64,000 bases of DNA, taken from positions 62,001 through 126,000 of the forward strand of contig NZ_JYII01000012.1 in assembly GCF_000948415.1 (NCBI RefSeq), written 5' to 3'. This document shows, piece after piece, positions 8,558 through 16,251 of this stretch (within the stretch, counting starts at the first letter, position 1; each line of letters starts with the position of its first letter). Source of the DNA: Thalassospira sp. HJ. Lineage in GTDB: Bacteria; Pseudomonadota; Alphaproteobacteria; Rhodospirillales; Thalassospiraceae. The translations under genes were made by a program, and so were the position numbers. The notes under the pieces are model-generated. The model saw only the letters and a program-made list of their open reading frames with translations. It had not been told where the DNA came from and made no database searches.

Positions 8558-8882
8558 GTCGGGGTAACCCGACTACGGCGCTAAACTGCGTGACAGAATA
8601 GGCTTTACGGACCCGGGGGCGGTACCCGGCGGCTCCACCAAATTTATCGGTTGTCCGACTCAGACAATCTTCGTGGGGCCGAAATAGGATCGACGTGAGC
8701 AGTAAAAGTCAATGTGGGCGCTCGGCATGGTACCACCGCATCGGGCCAATGTTTGTAAATGCAAACGACAACAATGCTCCGGTTGCTGCTGCCGCCTAAG
8801 CGGTACTAGCACCAAAGCGAAATTCCGGTTGCCGGGAGCGGTAATTTGGTGGGGGACGGGGCACCTAGCAACAGAACGCCCC
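8558..8882 (+). ncRNA. ssrA: Transfer-messenger RNA, two-piece alphaproteobacterial form
   Basis: The gene is circularly permuted. The acceptor piece comes first and ends GGCTCCACCA at 8640; a 34-base spacer (8641-8674) is removed; the coding piece begins GGGGCCG at 8675. GGGGCCG pairs with CGGCTCC (8630-8636) to make the tRNA-like acceptor stem, and a T-arm (CCGGG/CCCGG) precedes it. The tag frame 8761-8799 encodes ANDNNAPVAAAA then a stop. A hairpin with a GTAA loop (8558-8573) marks the 5' side and a GGGGC/GCCCC helix (8858-8882) the 3' side, so the outer ends are approximate. It rescues stalled ribosomes with SmpB; tagged proteins go to ClpXP, helped by SspB, encoded next. Confidence 0.92.
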
Positions 8883-9024
8883 ACTCTTGTATTTCTTTCA
8901 CGCTTCGTTATGAATAGAGTCATTATCAAACGCGCCAAGATGTAATTGGTGCGCTAAGATGCCATATGACAATGACGGAACGCGCCGGAGATCCCCGGTG
9001 GTTTCGCCAGACACAGGATTACTG

Positions 9025-9564
9025 ATGCAAGAACCGGAAGAATTCCGTTACGATCTTATGGTCGACCAGGCGCTGCGCGGTGTGGTGAAAGACATCCTCG
9101 CGCGCGTTGCCGAAGAGGGCCTTTTCGGAGAGCATCACTATTACATCACCTTCCAGACCAACCATCCCGGTGTGGCCCTGCCTGAAAGTCAGCGCAAGGC
9201 GCATCCCGACAACATCACTGTTGTCCTGCAGCATCGGTTCTGGGATCTGAAATCCGAAGATGATCACTTCTCGGTGGGTATGAGCTTTGATGGCATGCCG
9301 ACCACGGTTGTCGTGCCGTTTGATGCAATGCTGGCCTTTGTCGATCCGTCTGCCAACTTCATGCTGACCTTCAGCGTCGAAGAAGAAATGGATGACGAAG
9401 ATTTCGACTATGATGAAGATGACGATCTTGATGCCGATCTGACCGAAGACGAAGAGGGCGCACCGACGCTGGTCGCCGAACCGTCCAAGGCGCGCAAAAA
9501 GCCCAAGCCGGATGCCAATGAAACCGGCGAGGTCATCGCACTTGATGCGTTCCGAAAGAAATAA
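9025..9564 (+). CDS. sspB: ClpXP adaptor SspB (alpha type)
   Basis: A 179-residue protein. The N-terminal domain (about residues 1-115) has YDLMVDQALRGVVKDIL, ITFQTNHPGVALPE and HRFWDL with FSVGMSFDG, the pattern of the alphaproteobacterial SspB family. A long acidic linker (about 118-150) and a basic then hydrophobic tail ending VIALDAFRKK follow; in SspB the tail end docks onto ClpX. It tethers ssrA-tagged proteins to ClpXP. AGGA lies six bases before the ATG at 9025. It is the next gene after ssrA and is followed by a strong terminator. Confidence 0.9.
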   Translation: MQEPEEFRYDLMVDQALRGVVKDILARVAEEGLFGEHHYYITFQTNHPGVALPESQRKAHPDNITVVLQHRFWDLKSEDDHFSVGMSFDGMPTTVVVPFDAMLAFVDPSANFMLTFSVEEEMDDEDFDYDEDDDLDADLTEDEEGAPTLVAEPSKARKKPKPDANETGEVIALDAFRKK

Positions 9565-9571
9565 GTTGTTT

Positions 9572-9599
9572 AAAGGGCGGGTTTAATCCGCCCTTTTTC
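9572..9599 (+). terminator. Rho-independent terminator after sspB
   Basis: Arms AAAGGGCGG (9572-9580) and CCGCCCTTT (9588-9596) with a seven-base loop and a T-tract. Confidence 0.9.
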
Positions 9600-9743
9600 T
9601 TTGCCCGAACCCGTTAATGTTTCCCGCGTCCGGGGCAAGGCGTATTACGCTAATGTATCGTGGCAATTTGGTACAATTGGCGCTAAAACCAGCCACATAA
9701 AGAACAAACCCACCTTGTTTTTGAGAGAGACGAGAACCTTCCC

Positions 9744-11360
9744 ATGAGTGATTTTGTCTATAAACCCATGTTTGATCAGGGTAAGGACACGACCCCTTAC
9801 CGCAAGATCGGGGACGAGGGTGTTTCGACCGTTGACGTCAATGGCGAGACCTATTTGAAAGTCGAACCCGAAGCGATCGAAAAGCTGACCCTTCAGGCTT
9901 TCTTTGATTGCTCGCATTTGCTGCGTCCGGGGCATCTCGAACAGCTGCGCAAAATCCTTGATGACGAAGAAGCGACCGCCAACGACAAGTTCGTGGCGAT
10001 GGATCTTTTGAAAAACGCATCTATCGCATCGGGCGGCGTTTTGCCAATGTGTCAGGATACGGGGACTGCGATCATCATGGGCAAACGTGGTGGCAAGGTC
10101 ATCACCGATGGTTCCGATGAAGAAGCCCTGTCCAAGGGCGTCTGGCAGGCCTATCAGAAGCACAATCTGCGCTTCTCGCAGGTCTCGCCGAAAAACATGT
10201 TCGAAGAAAAGAACACCGGCTCGAACCTTCCGGCACAGATTGATCTTTATGCGACCAAGGGCGATGAATACAAGTTCATGTTCATGGCCAAGGGCGGCGG
10301 GTCGGCCAACAAGACCTTCCTGTTCCAGCAGACCAAGGCGCTTTTGAACCCGGAAAGCCTGCGCAAGTTTCTCGACGAGAAAATCCGCACGCTCGGCACC
10401 TCGGCATGCCCGCCCTACCATCTGGCGGTTGTCATTGGTGGTACGTCGGCAGAAGCGTGCCTCAAGACTGTGAAAATGGCATCAGCCCGTTATTACGATA
10501 ACCTTCCGACCGAAGGTGGTGATCATGGTCAGGCCTATCGCGATCTTGAATGGGAACAAAAGATCCTTGAGATGACCCGTGAAATGGGCATCGGCGCGCA
10601 GTTCGGTGGCAAGTATTTCTGCCACGATGTGCGTGTGATCCGTCTGCCGCGTCACGGTGCAAGCTGTCCGGTTGGTCTGGGGGTGTCGTGCTCTGCCGAC
10701 CGTCAGATTCTCGGCAAGATCAACAAGGACGGTATCTTCATCGAGGATCTCGAACATGATCCGGCGAAATACCTTCCGCATGTCACAGACGAGCATCTTG
10801 ATGACGAAGTGGTCAAGGTTGACCTCAACCGTCCGATGGATGAAATCCGCAAGCAGCTGTCGCAATACCCGGTCAAGACCCGCCTGTCGCTGACCGGCAC
10901 CGTGATCGTGGCGCGTGACATCGCGCATGCCAAGATCAAGGAACGCCTTGATGCCGGCGAAGAGATGCCGGAATACCTGAAAAACCATCCGGTTTATTAT
11001 GCCGGCCCGGCCAAAACGCCCGAAGGCATGCCGTCCGGCTCGTTCGGCCCGACCACGGCTGGTCGTATGGATGCCTATGTCGAACAGTTCCAGGCAGCAG
11101 GCGGTTCGTTTGTCATGCTGGCCAAGGGTAACCGTTCCAAGGCGGTCAAGGATGCCTGCCAGAAATATGGCGGTTTCTATCTTGGCTCCATCGGTGGTCC
11201 GGCAGCCCGTCTGGCGCAGGATTGCATCAAGAAGGTCGAAGTTCACGAATATCCGGAACTTGGCATGGAAGCCGTCTGGAAGATCGAAGTCGAAGACTTC
11301 CCGGCCTTCATCGTCATTGATGACAAGGGCAATGATTTCTTCGCCGAATTCGGCATCTGA
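9744..11360 (+). CDS. fumA: Fumarate hydratase, class I (iron-sulfur)
   Basis: A 538-residue single-chain class I fumarase that hydrates fumarate to malate in the TCA cycle with a 4Fe-4S cluster. The N-terminal domain (to about residue 350) holds the likely cluster cysteines in LPMCQDTG (Cys103), TSACPPYH and HGASCPVG, and the C-terminal beta domain carries [23 protein letters not shown], the usual signature split by its conserved glycine-rich run. Both alpha and beta domains are fused, as in FumA/FumB. It stands alone between two terminators. Confidence 0.95.
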   Translation: MSDFVYKPMFDQGKDTTPYRKIGDEGVSTVDVNGETYLKVEPEAIEKLTLQAFFDCSHLLRPGHLEQLRKILDDEEATANDKFVAMDLLKNASIASGGVLPMCQDTGTAIIMGKRGGKVITDGSDEEALSKGVWQAYQKHNLRFSQVSPKNMFEEKNTGSNLPAQIDLYATKGDEYKFMFMAKGGGSANKTFLFQQTKALLNPESLRKFLDEKIRTLGTSACPPYHLAVVIGGTSAEACLKTVKMASARYYDNLPTEGGDHGQAYRDLEWEQKILEMTREMGIGAQFGGKYFCHDVRVIRLPRHGASCPVGLGVSCSADRQILGKINKDGIFIEDLEHDPAKYLPHVTDEHLDDEVVKVDLNRPMDEIRKQLSQYPVKTRLSLTGTVIVARDIAHAKIKERLDAGEEMPEYLKNHPVYYAGPAKTPEGMPSGSFGPTTAGRMDAYVEQFQAAGGSFVMLAKGNRSKAVKDACQKYGGFYLGSIGGPAARLAQDCIKKVEVHEYPELGMEAVWKIEVEDFPAFIVIDDKGNDFFAEFGI

Positions 11361-11384
11361 TCAGAAATCAAAACCATTAAACCG

Positions 11385-11418
11385 AAACGGCGCAGGGGCA
11401 ACCTTGCGCCGTTTTTTG
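11385..11418 (+). terminator. Rho-independent terminator after fumA
   Basis: Arms AAACGGCGCA (11385-11394) and TGCGCCGTTT (11405-11414), ten-base loop, T-tract after. Confidence 0.9.
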
Positions 11419-11512
11419 TTGCGCATAGCTGACCTCAGGTCAAAGGACTTGCTGCGCTGCGCAAGAAATGGTCTGATTTGGTCAAAATCAACCCCTTACT
11501 GGATCCCCTGTT

Positions 11513-12433
11513 ATGTCTGAAACTTCCGCGCTCTCTGCCACCGGTGCGACGGAAAGCCGACTGGTTGGTGTGACCGCTGCCCTTGCGACGGTTTGCATCT
11601 GGGCCGGTTGGCTGATTGCCACCCGCTATGCCATGACATCAAGCTTTACCGCTGTTGATATTGGCCTGATGCGTTTTGTTGTGCCTTTTGTCCTGCTTGC
11701 CCCGATCTGGATCAGAAAAGGCATCTGGCCCAAGGGCCTTTCATTGGCCAACGGCCTTTTGATGATCGTCGGGTCCGGCGCGTTCTATACCCTGATGGTT
11801 GCAAGTGCCCTGCAGTTCGTCCCGGCAAGCCATGTTGGCATTCTTCTGCCCGGTGTTATGGCGGTTTGGGCGGTTCTGATTGCGATTCTTCTGTTTGGGG
11901 AACGTCCGGGCAAGGTCCGCATGATCGGCTATGCTGCCGTTGTGATTGGCGTGGCTTCGCTGGTGGCCCTTAAACCGGCTGGTGTGATCAGTGATGACAT
12001 GTTGATGGGTTACGGCCTTGTATCGGCCGGGGCCTTCATGTGGGCGTGTTACACCCATGCAATGCGTCAAAGCGGTCTTGGTGCGCTTGAAGCCGCATCC
12101 TTTGTCGGGTTCTGGTCGTTTGTCGCGATGGCAATCATTGCACTGTTTACCGGCACCACGATTGGCGATGCCCCGGTGGGCGACATCATGATGCTGCTCA
12201 CCGCCCAAGGGTTGCTTGCGGGCTGCGTTGCCGTGATTACCTATGGCCTTGCCGTGCGTCATATCGGATCGACCGGTGCATCTGCCTTTGGCGCGATGAC
12301 ACCGGCCCTGACCGCGCTTGGCGGAGTGATGCTGCTGTCGGAGCCGGGCAATCTTGCGCTGGTTTTGGCCGTGGTTCTGGTGATCCTTGGCGTGATGACC
12401 GCATCAGGTGTATTTCGCCGCATTCGGGTCTAA
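11513..12433 (+). CDS. EamA/DMT family transporter
   Basis: A 306-residue inner-membrane protein with about ten hydrophobic helices in two EamA repeats (roughly residues 20-150 and 165-300). Family features include the first-helix FTAVDIGLMRF segment and repeated glycine-rich helix ends such as GVIVGLVASL-like packing. Drug/metabolite transporters of this kind usually export amino acids or metabolites; the substrate cannot be inferred. The ATG at 11513 has no strong ribosome site. Its stop is 11 bases from the converging AbrB-type gene. Confidence 0.85.
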   Translation: MSETSALSATGATESRLVGVTAALATVCIWAGWLIATRYAMTSSFTAVDIGLMRFVVPFVLLAPIWIRKGIWPKGLSLANGLLMIVGSGAFYTLMVASALQFVPASHVGILLPGVMAVWAVLIAILLFGERPGKVRMIGYAAVVIGVASLVALKPAGVISDDMLMGYGLVSAGAFMWACYTHAMRQSGLGALEAASFVGFWSFVAMAIIALFTGTTIGDAPVGDIMMLLTAQGLLAGCVAVITYGLAVRHIGSTGASAFGAMTPALTALGGVMLLSEPGNLALVLAVVLVILGVMTASGVFRRIRV

Positions 12434-12444
12434 GCCGAAACTTC

Positions 12445-13569
12445 CTATTGCCCGGCGTTCTGTCCCGTCAAATGGGCGGTGCGCCGGGCGACCATCCTTG
12501 CAAGCGGTGGCCCAAAGGCCAGCACCATGAAAAAGCGTGTCGCCTGTAACACAAGGATGAAGGACAGATCGACATTCGTGCTGGCGGCGATAATCGCCAC
12601 CGAATCAAGTCCGCCGGGGCTGGTTGCTAGATAGGCGGTAAGTGGATCGACACCCATAAACACCACCAGCAGCGCTGAAATTCCAGCACAGAACCCGATC
12701 AGAACAAAGATCGAGAGCAAGATTTTGGGCAGCGCATGTGCGGCATGGCGCAGAACCGGCGGGGTGAATTTCAACCCGATCACCCAGCCGATCATGGCGT
12801 AGGTCAGCCCCAGAAACCATTCCGGCAACACCACATCCAAAACCCCGCTGACATGCAGGATCATGGTGACAATGATCGGCACCAAAAGTGGCCCGGATGG
12901 CAGACGCGATATCTGCCCGACATAACAACAGACCACCGCCAGCCCAAGCGTGATGGCAAAACCCCACCCGTCAAAGGCCGGGAACCAGTCATGCGGCCCC
13001 ATGGCAGCCAGCATTTCTGGATCGACCCAGAAATTGGCGACACTTGATGCCACACCGACCACGATCACCACGCGGACATATTGCATGAAGGCGACAAGCC
13101 TGGCATCGGCGCCAAAGGCATCGGCCATGATCACCATGGCGGACGCAGCCCCCGGTGTTGATCCCCAGATGCCTGCAGTGCCCGGCAGGACCTGTTTGAT
13201 GCACAGGACCCAGCCCAGAAAACTGCTGGCAAGAAGGGTGACGCCGGTAATGCCAAGGATCATCGGCCAGTCGGTGGCAAAGGATGTCAGGATGCCAACG
13301 GTCATCGACCCGCCAATCATCACGCCGAGTACCGCCTGCGCGCCAAGATAAAGTGGCTTGGGGGCGGCAATCGTCGCACCATTCGTTCCCATCAGGATGC
13401 CAATGATCATCGGCCCGACCAGAAGGGACGCCGGAACCTGCCAGTGATGCAGGAGTACGGAAAACACCAGCGAAACCGAAATCAGCAACAACCACTGAAC
13501 CGGTTTTGGAAGACGGCCAAGCCGTTCTTTGGGCGGATTTGTTGGTAACGGGTCTTGTTCTGAGGACAC
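12445..13569 (-). CDS. AbrB family (ammonia monooxygenase-like) membrane protein
   Basis: A 374-residue protein with about ten helices in two repeats, each ending in a conserved proline/glycine motif: VPASLLVGPMIIGIL, GIWGSTPGAASAMVIMADAFG, LPSGPLLVPIIV and TSPGGLDSVAIIAAS. This is the AbrB/AimE-type membrane family, unrelated to the Bacillus AbrB DNA-binding protein; proposed roles are in transport or regulation, none established. The frame runs open to 14244, but that extension is antisense to the hydrolase gene. The GTG at 13569 with AAAGG seven bases before it gives the family length. Confidence 0.85.
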   Translation of the reverse strand: MSSEQDPLPTNPPKERLGRLPKPVQWLLLISVSLVFSVLLHHWQVPASLLVGPMIIGILMGTNGATIAAPKPLYLGAQAVLGVMIGGSMTVGILTSFATDWPMILGITGVTLLASSFLGWVLCIKQVLPGTAGIWGSTPGAASAMVIMADAFGADARLVAFMQYVRVVIVVGVASSVANFWVDPEMLAAMGPHDWFPAFDGWGFAITLGLAVVCCYVGQISRLPSGPLLVPIIVTMILHVSGVLDVVLPEWFLGLTYAMIGWVIGLKFTPPVLRHAAHALPKILLSIFVLIGFCAGISALLVVFMGVDPLTAYLATSPGGLDSVAIIAASTNVDLSFILVLQATRFFMVLAFGPPLARMVARRTAHLTGQNAGQ

Positions 13570-13800
13570 GATTGGGGCCTTTGTCGTGAATGTCAGGCAT
13601 CTGATCGCGGGTGGCGCGACTGGATATTCGTTTGGCACGTTTGGGGCGCGCCATGGTGGGGGATGCCAGTATAGCCGCGTCGCGCGCTGGATGCGAGTAT
13701 TTGCATGGTTCCAAGTAATTAAGGGCATATCGAACTTGGACTGGCCCGGCAGGTTCTGTATGACGGATGGAAACATCCGGCAGTCAAAAGGGACCCTGTT

Positions 13801-14433
13801 GTGAGCACCGATCCAATCACCTTCCAGTTTGATGGCGATGACAAGGCCGATCACACCATCGTTCTGGCCCATGGGGCCGGGGCGGCAATGGACAGCCCGT
13901 TCATGAATGAGATGGTGGGTGAATTGGCCAAGGCGGGCCTGCGCGTTGCACGGTTTGAATTTCCCTATATGGCCAAACGCAGGATCGATGGTAAAAAGCG
14001 CGGCCCGGACCGTGCACCGGTATTGATCGAGTATTATGGCGAGGTGGTTCGTCAACTTGGCGGGCCCGAAAAGTTGATCATCGGGGGCAAGTCCATGGGC
14101 GGGCGGATCGCCAGCATGGTTGCAGATGATCTGGGTGTTGCCGGGCTTGTCTGCCTTGGCTATCCGTTCCATCCGCCCGGCAAGCCTGAAAACCTGCGCA
14201 CGGACCATCTCAAGTCCCTTAAAACGCCAAGCCTGATTTGCCATGGCACGCGTGATCCGTTTGGTAAACCTGACGAGATTGCGGGGTATGAGTTATCGGA
14301 TCGCATCACGCTGCATTGGGTTGAAGACGGCGAGCATGACTTCAAGCCGCGTAAAAGCTCCGGGCGAACCCAAAGCCAGGACATTGCGGATGCGGCGGCG
14401 GCGATTTCACTGTTTGCAAAGACGCTTGCATAA
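13801..14433 (+). CDS. Alpha/beta-hydrolase, Tex30/KANL3-like
   Basis: A 210-residue cytosolic hydrolase. The oxyanion strand is TIVLAHGAGAAMDSPFM, the nucleophile elbow GGKSMGGRIAS puts Ser in GKSMGG, and late acid and histidine are likely in GTRDPFGK and DGEHDFK. This matches the dienelactone-hydrolase-like KANL3/Tex30 family with unknown substrate. The start is GTG 13801 with AAGGGA seven bases before it. A terminator hairpin begins directly after the stop. Confidence 0.85.
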   Translation: MSTDPITFQFDGDDKADHTIVLAHGAGAAMDSPFMNEMVGELAKAGLRVARFEFPYMAKRRIDGKKRGPDRAPVLIEYYGEVVRQLGGPEKLIIGGKSMGGRIASMVADDLGVAGLVCLGYPFHPPGKPENLRTDHLKSLKTPSLICHGTRDPFGKPDEIAGYELSDRITLHWVEDGEHDFKPRKSSGRTQSQDIADAAAAISLFAKTLA

Positions 14434-14436
14434 AAA

Positions 14437-14466
14437 AACGGCCCGCATCGTGACGGGCCGTTGATT
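14437..14466 (+). terminator. Terminator after alpha/beta-hydrolase
   Basis: Arms AACGGCCCG (14437-14445) and CGGGCCGTT (14454-14462) with an eight-base loop and TTT-containing tail; A-rich on the other side. Confidence 0.85.
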
Positions 14467-14500
14467 TAAGGTGCGTGGGGCTTTGGGGCGCGAGGGGGGA

Positions 14501-14938
14501 TCAGGCCATGACGCCTTGGCCGGTTTCCTTGAACTGCTGGGCAAATTCGGGGGAAAGCTCGGCGGTTGGGCTTGCGATATCGATACGCACGCCATTGGGG
14601 TCAAGCAGGGCAAAGTGGCGCTGCCCCCATGGTTCATCACGCAGATCGACGGCGAATTCGAACCCGGCTTTGCTTAATTCATCGGCTGCGTCTCGGGCTT
14701 CTTCGACTTCGAGTGTCAGAACGGTACCCTCGCCGATGGTGGCGGACTGGAAGATGGGCGGTTGGGTTTCGTGGCCAGGTTTCATCAGGCCAAGCTGAAC
14801 CGATGGTGCGGTCGACCAGACAAGCTGGCAGTACCAGTCACCGTCAAAGATGGGGGTAAAGCCAAGCTTCTTATAGAAGGCGCGGCTTTGGGTGAATTTT
14901 TCAGTGATGATAATCTGAAAGGCGTTGGTCACTTTCAT
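14501..14938 (-). CDS. VOC (glyoxalase/bleomycin-resistance fold) protein
   Basis: A 145-residue protein with two beta-alpha-beta-beta-beta modules of the vicinal-oxygen-chelate fold: FQIIITEKFTQSRAFYKKLGF at the start, and the second-half DLRDEPWGQRHFALLDPNG followed by VRID. The metal or ligand residues cannot be set from sequence alone, and no substrate is evident. ATG 14938 is chosen because AGGAG lies seven bases before it. The gene is divergent from a WYL regulator with an 11-bp-arm palindrome between them, so it is probably that regulator's target. Confidence 0.87.
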   Translation of the reverse strand: MKVTNAFQIIITEKFTQSRAFYKKLGFTPIFDGDWYCQLVWSTAPSVQLGLMKPGHETQPPIFQSATIGEGTVLTLEVEEARDAADELSKAGFEFAVDLRDEPWGQRHFALLDPNGVRIDIASPTAELSPEFAQQFKETGQGVMA

Positions 14939-14997
14939 CGTCATGCTCCTGACGTTGGGGGTAATTCCTGTCCCGATTTCTCTATGGTTGCACATCC

Positions 14998-15021
14998 CTC
15001 CTGACAGGAGCCTGTCAGGAG
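14998..15021. promoter_or_regulatory. Palindrome between VOC gene and WYL regulator
   Basis: Perfect 11-base arms CTCCTGACAGG (14998-15008) and CCTGTCAGGAG (15011-15021) around AG. The position between divergent genes is that of a shared operator. The inner arms CTGACA/TGTCAG recur upstream of the DUF1089 gene at 7780-7796. Confidence 0.75.
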
Positions 15022-15062
15022 CGGTATGATAATTTTCGGGGCAAGATGACGAAGGAGTGATC

Positions 15063-15767
15063 ATGAGACGGGCCGACCGACTATTTCGCCTTGTGCAAAT
15101 CTTGCGCCGCCGGAAATTGTGCCGCGCATGTGACCTGGCTGAGGAACTTGAAGTTTCCGAACGCACCATTTACCGCGATATTCGCGACCTTGCCGCATCG
15201 GGTGTCCCGGTCGAGGGGGAGGCGGGTGTTGGATATATCCTGCGTGATGGCTATGACCTGCCGCCATTGATGTTTGATGCCGACGAGATCGAGGCACTTG
15301 TCGTTGCCGCGCGCATGGTTCAAAGCTGGACCGACCCGCAAATGGCGCGTGCGGCGGGTGATGCCCTGACCAAGATAGAGGCGGTCCTGCCCGAGAAAAT
15401 CCGCGGCCTTGTTGGCGGTGTTCCGATTGCGGTGGCCGAAATCGCGCAGGAACCGATTGCCATTTCGATGCCCGACCTCAGACGGGCCATTCGCGAACGG
15501 TTTCTGATCGATATCGATTACACCGATGCCAAGGGTGCCAATACCCGCCGCCGGGTCTGGCCGCTGGGCATGTTGTTTTTTGGTAGCACGTGGCTTCTGG
15601 CCTGCTGGTGCGAGTTGCGCGAAGCCTTTCGCGTTTTTCGCGCCGACCGGATTGCCGCGATGGATATATCCACTTCACGCTTCAGACCGGTTCCGGGACG
15701 TTCGCTTCGTGATTATCTGATCTCTGAAGGTGTCGAGGGCGAGATACTCAATGGCATCGGTCGATAA
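15063..15767 (+). CDS. YafY-type HTH-WYL transcriptional regulator
   Basis: A 234-residue regulator with an N-terminal winged HTH_11 domain (residues 2-60, LAEELEVSERTIYRDIRDL) and a WYL domain at about 140-205, where the FLIDIDYTDAKG and RRVWPLGMLFFGSTWLLACW strands match the fold. WYL domains bind small ligands or nucleic acids. AAGGAG lies five bases before ATG 15063. It is divergent from the VOC gene and its last 17 bases overlap the TfoX-like gene. A local regulator is likely. Confidence 0.9.
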   Translation: MRRADRLFRLVQILRRRKLCRACDLAEELEVSERTIYRDIRDLAASGVPVEGEAGVGYILRDGYDLPPLMFDADEIEALVVAARMVQSWTDPQMARAAGDALTKIEAVLPEKIRGLVGGVPIAVAEIAQEPIAISMPDLRRAIRERFLIDIDYTDAKGANTRRRVWPLGMLFFGSTWLLACWCELREAFRVFRADRIAAMDISTSRFRPVPGRSLRDYLISEGVEGEILNGIGR

Positions 15768-16140
15768 CGAATTTGTTCTGATGGTTGCCGAACTGCTCGG
15801 CCCGTTGGGCGTGATCCGATCACGGCGGATGTTTGGCGGCTTCGGGCTTTATTGCGACGGGATGTTCTTTGCGATCATTTATGATGATGTCCTGTATCTG
15901 AAGGGCGATGCAGAGACCAAGGATCGCTTTGATGCGATGGGGATGTCGCCGTTTGCCGTGCCGTCGGGGCGGCCGATGACGCTGTCTTACTTCGAAGTAC
16001 CCGGTGATTGGCTTGATGACGAGGATCAGCTGCTTGAATTTGCCCATATGGCGCTTGGGGCGGCGCATCGGGCGCAAGCAGCGAAAAACAAGTCGAAGAA
16101 AGCCAAAAGAAAAAAGACCCCTGATGGCGAAACGCCATAG
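15751..16140 (+). CDS. TfoX/Sxy N-terminal domain protein
   Basis: A 129-residue protein with SRRMFGGFGLYCDGMFFAII and DVLYLKGDAETKDRF, the TfoX N-terminal domain signature, and a lysine-rich tail (about residues 108-122). Only the N-terminal domain is present, as in many alphaproteobacterial stand-alone members; Sxy proteins activate competence genes in gamma-proteobacteria but no such role can be claimed. It overlaps the WYL regulator by 17 bases, indicating coupled expression. Confidence 0.85.
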   Translation: MASVDNEFVLMVAELLGPLGVIRSRRMFGGFGLYCDGMFFAIIYDDVLYLKGDAETKDRFDAMGMSPFAVPSGRPMTLSYFEVPGDWLDDEDQLLEFAHMALGAAHRAQAAKNKSKKAKRKKTPDGETP

Positions 16141-16251
16141 GTTTTACGCGTTCGGTCGATCTCTATGTGCCCTGCACAATCAGGGATGTTCCCGCGCACA
16201 TTTTCTGTGTAGTATTTTTGAAGGATAAAGAACGCATTAGGTCTCTGACAC

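Noticed and set aside
12445-14244. A 599-codon open frame on the minus strand
   Set aside because: Only the part from GTG 13569 has transporter features; the rest is antisense to the hydrolase gene 13801-14433.
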